Shown piece after piece: positions 6,447 to 7,522 of a stretch of DNA of 7,522 nucleotides; position 1 is the stretch's first letter, and each line of letters begins with the position of its first letter. The translations under genes and the position numbers were made by a program. Source of the DNA: Spirochaetes bacterium RBG_16_67_19 (GTDB lineage Bacteria; Spirochaetota; Spirochaetia; SZUA-6; DRHE01); assembly GCA_001829505.1 (NCBI GenBank), contig MIBK01000100.1, positions 2,493-10,014 of the forward strand, given 5' to 3'. Below the pieces are notes generated by a model. The model was not told the DNA's origin and did no database searches. It saw nothing but the letters and a program-made list of their open reading frames with translations.

Positions 6447-7178
6447 TCAGGTCGCGCGCGGCGGTCGATCCTTGGATTGCACGCAGTACTCGTACTTGTC
6501 CGCCACCACGTGCAGGATCGCCACCTCGATGGTCCGGCCGCGGGAGTAGGTGATCCGCTTGACCACCAGCAGCGGGGACTCCACCGGGACTTCCAGGCGC
6601 GCGGCCTCCTCGGCGCCGGCCGCCTTGGCGGAGATGTAGTCCGTGGCCGCCTCGATGCGCAGGTTGTACTCCGATTCCAGGAAGGCGTACAGGGTCTTCA
6701 TCCCGGCGATGCGGCGCTCGATGCCGGGCACGATTTCCGGCAGCAGGTAGTTCCAGATGATGGCGATGGGCTTGCCGTTGGCCAGGATCACCCGCTGCAC
6801 CCGCACCACCCGCGCGTCGGGCTCCAGCTTCAGGTCGGCGGCGATCCGCCTGGGGGCGGGGATGCATTCCGCGACCAGGTCCCGATAGCGCACGTTGAAG
6901 CCCTTCTCCTGCAGCGTCTCGGAGAAGGAGGACACGTACTGCAGCCGCTGGGTGGCCTTGAAATCCAGGACCTCGGTGCCCTTGCCCTGCTGGATGGAGA
7001 CGAAGCCCTCCTGGGCCAGCAGCTCCACGGCCCGGCGCACGGTGGTGCGGCTCACGTTGAACAGCTTCTGCAGCTCGGGTTCGGCGGGCAGGAAGTCCCC
7101 CAGCTTGAAGTCGCCGCTTTCCACCTGGGCTTTCAGGGAGCCGTATACCCGCAGATAGCGAGGGATCGTGGCGTGCAC
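6447..7178 (-). CDS. GntR-family transcriptional regulator, HutC subfamily with UTRA domain
   Basis: A 243-residue one-component regulator. Residues 5-70 form the GntR winged helix-turn-helix: IPRYLRVYGSLKAQVESGDF, then LPAEPELQKLFNVSRTTVRRAV, then EGFVSIQQGKGTEV. The rest, from about 90, is a UTRA ligand-binding domain (for example VRVQRVILANGKPIAI and SPLLVVKRITY), the HutC-type effector module that often binds sugars, sugar phosphates or amino acids. It probably represses this operon until a pathway compound binds. The open frame extends upstream to a GTG at 7196 and an ATG at 7193. Those codons lie inside the predicted promoter and operator and have no ribosome binding site. The GTG at 7178 gives MHATIPRYLRVYG, the usual N-terminus for the family, and is preferred; it would be leaderless or nearly so. 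The gene ends two bases before the aldolase ribosome-binding region. Confidence 0.9.
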   Translation of the reverse strand: MHATIPRYLRVYGSLKAQVESGDFKLGDFLPAEPELQKLFNVSRTTVRRAVELLAQEGFVSIQQGKGTEVLDFKATQRLQYVSSFSETLQEKGFNVRYRDLVAECIPAPRRIAADLKLEPDARVVRVQRVILANGKPIAIIWNYLLPEIVPGIERRIAGMKTLYAFLESEYNLRIEAATDYISAKAAGAEEAARLEVPVESPLLVVKRITYSRGRTIEVAILHVVADKYEYCVQSKDRPPRAT

Positions 7179-7205
7179 GATACATCGTAACATCACGATG
7201 TATCG
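7178..7205. promoter_or_regulatory. Perfect inverted-repeat operator, probably for the GntR regulator
   Basis: Arms CGATACATCGT (7178-7188) and ACGATGTATCG (7195-7205) are exact reverse complements, separated by the six bases AACATC. The repeat covers the promoter spacer and -10 element of the minus-strand operon, so a bound protein would block RNA polymerase. GntR/HutC regulators usually bind dyad-symmetric sites and regulate their own operons. That this regulator is the ligand is inference from adjacency. Confidence 0.75.
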
Positions 7206-7212
7206 CTGTCAA
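7184..7212 (-). promoter_or_regulatory. Sigma-70-type promoter of the catabolic operon
   Basis: On the minus strand TTGACA (7212-7207) is followed by a 17-base spacer and TACGAT (7189-7184). A TG dinucleotide one base before the -10 hexamer makes an extended -10. Predicted initiation is near 7176-7178, at the likely GTG start of the regulator. The -35 is a perfect consensus match and the -10 matches four of six. Confidence 0.7.
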
Positions 7213-7269
7213 GGCACAGCTTCCGGCAGGAGCGCCGGCGCCCGCGCACCCTCCTTGAGCGCCCCGGCC

Positions 7270-7299
7270 TTGACCCCTGCGCCCAGGTGCCATTAGGGT
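7270..7299 (+). promoter_or_regulatory. Possible promoter of the divergent hydrolase gene
   Basis: TTGACC (7270-7275), an 18-base spacer and TAGGGT (7294-7299) form a weak sigma-70-like candidate. Initiation would fall only a few bases before the ATG at 7310, implying a very short leader. The -10 matches three of six, so this is tentative. I see nothing else notable in 7213-7309 apart from a short GC palindrome. Confidence 0.3.
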
Positions 7300-7309
7300 G
7301 TCGGGTATC

Positions 7310-7522
7310 ATGAGCGCCAGCAGCCAGGAACCCTTCCAGGTCCGCCTCTCCTCCGCCGCCTTCCTGATCGTGGACATGCAGAATGACTTCGTGCGCGTCG
7401 GGGCGCCGCTGGAGGTGCCGGACACGCGCCGGACCATCGCCCCGATACGGGAGGTCACCCGGGCCTTCCGGCGGGCCGGCCGCCCGGTGGTGTACACCCG
7501 CTTCGTGGCCGGGCCCGAGGAA
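7310..7522 (+). CDS. Isochorismatase-like cysteine hydrolase (3' end outside window)
   Basis: The first 71 codons of an isochorismatase-like hydrolase. The segment AFLIVDMQNDF (17-27) matches the N-terminal strand of the family, in which the first aspartate, Asp22 here, belongs to the Asp-Lys-Cys triad. The later RRAGRPVVYTRF matches the next strand. The catalytic lysine and cysteine would lie beyond the window. Family members include nicotinamidase, isochorismatase, N-carbamoylsarcosine amidase and biuret hydrolase, so the substrate cannot be given. The ATG at 7310 is the natural start for the conserved strand; only a weak AGGGTG lies nine bases upstream. The gene diverges from the operon and shares about 130 bases of control DNA with it, so co-regulation is possible but unproven. 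Confidence 0.8.
   Translation, partial: MSASSQEPFQVRLSSAAFLIVDMQNDFVRVGAPLEVPDTRRTIAPIREVTRAFRRAGRPVVYTRFVAGPEE

Noticed and set aside
7232..7241. Palindrome GCGCCGGCGC in the divergent intergenic region
   Set aside because: A ten-base GC palindrome with no loop and no T-run is expected by chance at this GC content. It is not a convincing terminator or operator.
7304..7311. A possible second regulator half-site (GTATC) just before the hydrolase ATG
   Set aside because: Only five bases match the operator arm and there is no dyad partner, so it is too short to support.
6433..7497. A 354-codon minus-strand frame spanning the regulator, the control region and the divergent hydrolase
   Set aside because: It overlaps three better-supported elements in a different frame and lacks any family motif.

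Overview
This window comes from a high-GC bacterium that I cannot place further. Strong Shine-Dalgarno sequences precede most genes, and nothing points to phage, plasmid or insertion elements. Almost all of the DNA is one tightly packed minus-strand operon of eight genes. It starts near position 7178 and runs off the left edge. A divergent plus-strand gene begins at 7310 and runs off the right edge. All products look cytoplasmic; I see no signal peptides, membrane segments or transporter genes.

In transcription order (right to left) the operon encodes: a GntR/HutC-type regulator with a UTRA ligand-binding domain; a divergent DeoC-like class I aldolase; an FGGY carbohydrate kinase; a TIM-barrel sugar isomerase/epimerase of the AP-endonuclease-2/IolE-like type; a zinc medium-chain dehydrogenase; a VOC metalloprotein; a short Old Yellow Enzyme-like flavoprotein with a four-cysteine iron-sulfur motif; and a shikimate-dehydrogenase-like enzyme, incomplete at position 1. 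Genes overlap by 1-3 bases or lie within about 25 bases of each other, so they are probably co-transcribed and partly translationally coupled. The plus-strand gene is an isochorismatase-like hydrolase, also incomplete.

The control region lies between the two divergent units. A perfect 11-base inverted repeat (7178-7205) lies across a well-formed minus-strand promoter: TTGACA, a 17-base spacer, and TACGAT with an upstream TG extension. This looks like an autoregulatory operator bound by the GntR protein. The promoter sits so close to the gene that the regulator's most plausible GTG start (7178) would be at or next to the 5' end of the transcript.

Read together, the genes suggest inducible catabolism of a carbohydrate or cyclitol: oxidation and isomerisation, phosphorylation by the kinase, and cleavage by the aldolase. 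Adding a flavin ene-reductase-like enzyme, a VOC enzyme and a shikimate-dehydrogenase-like enzyme to a kinase/epimerase/aldolase core matches no pathway I can name. The substrate is unknown, and the pathway reading is inference from family membership and synteny.
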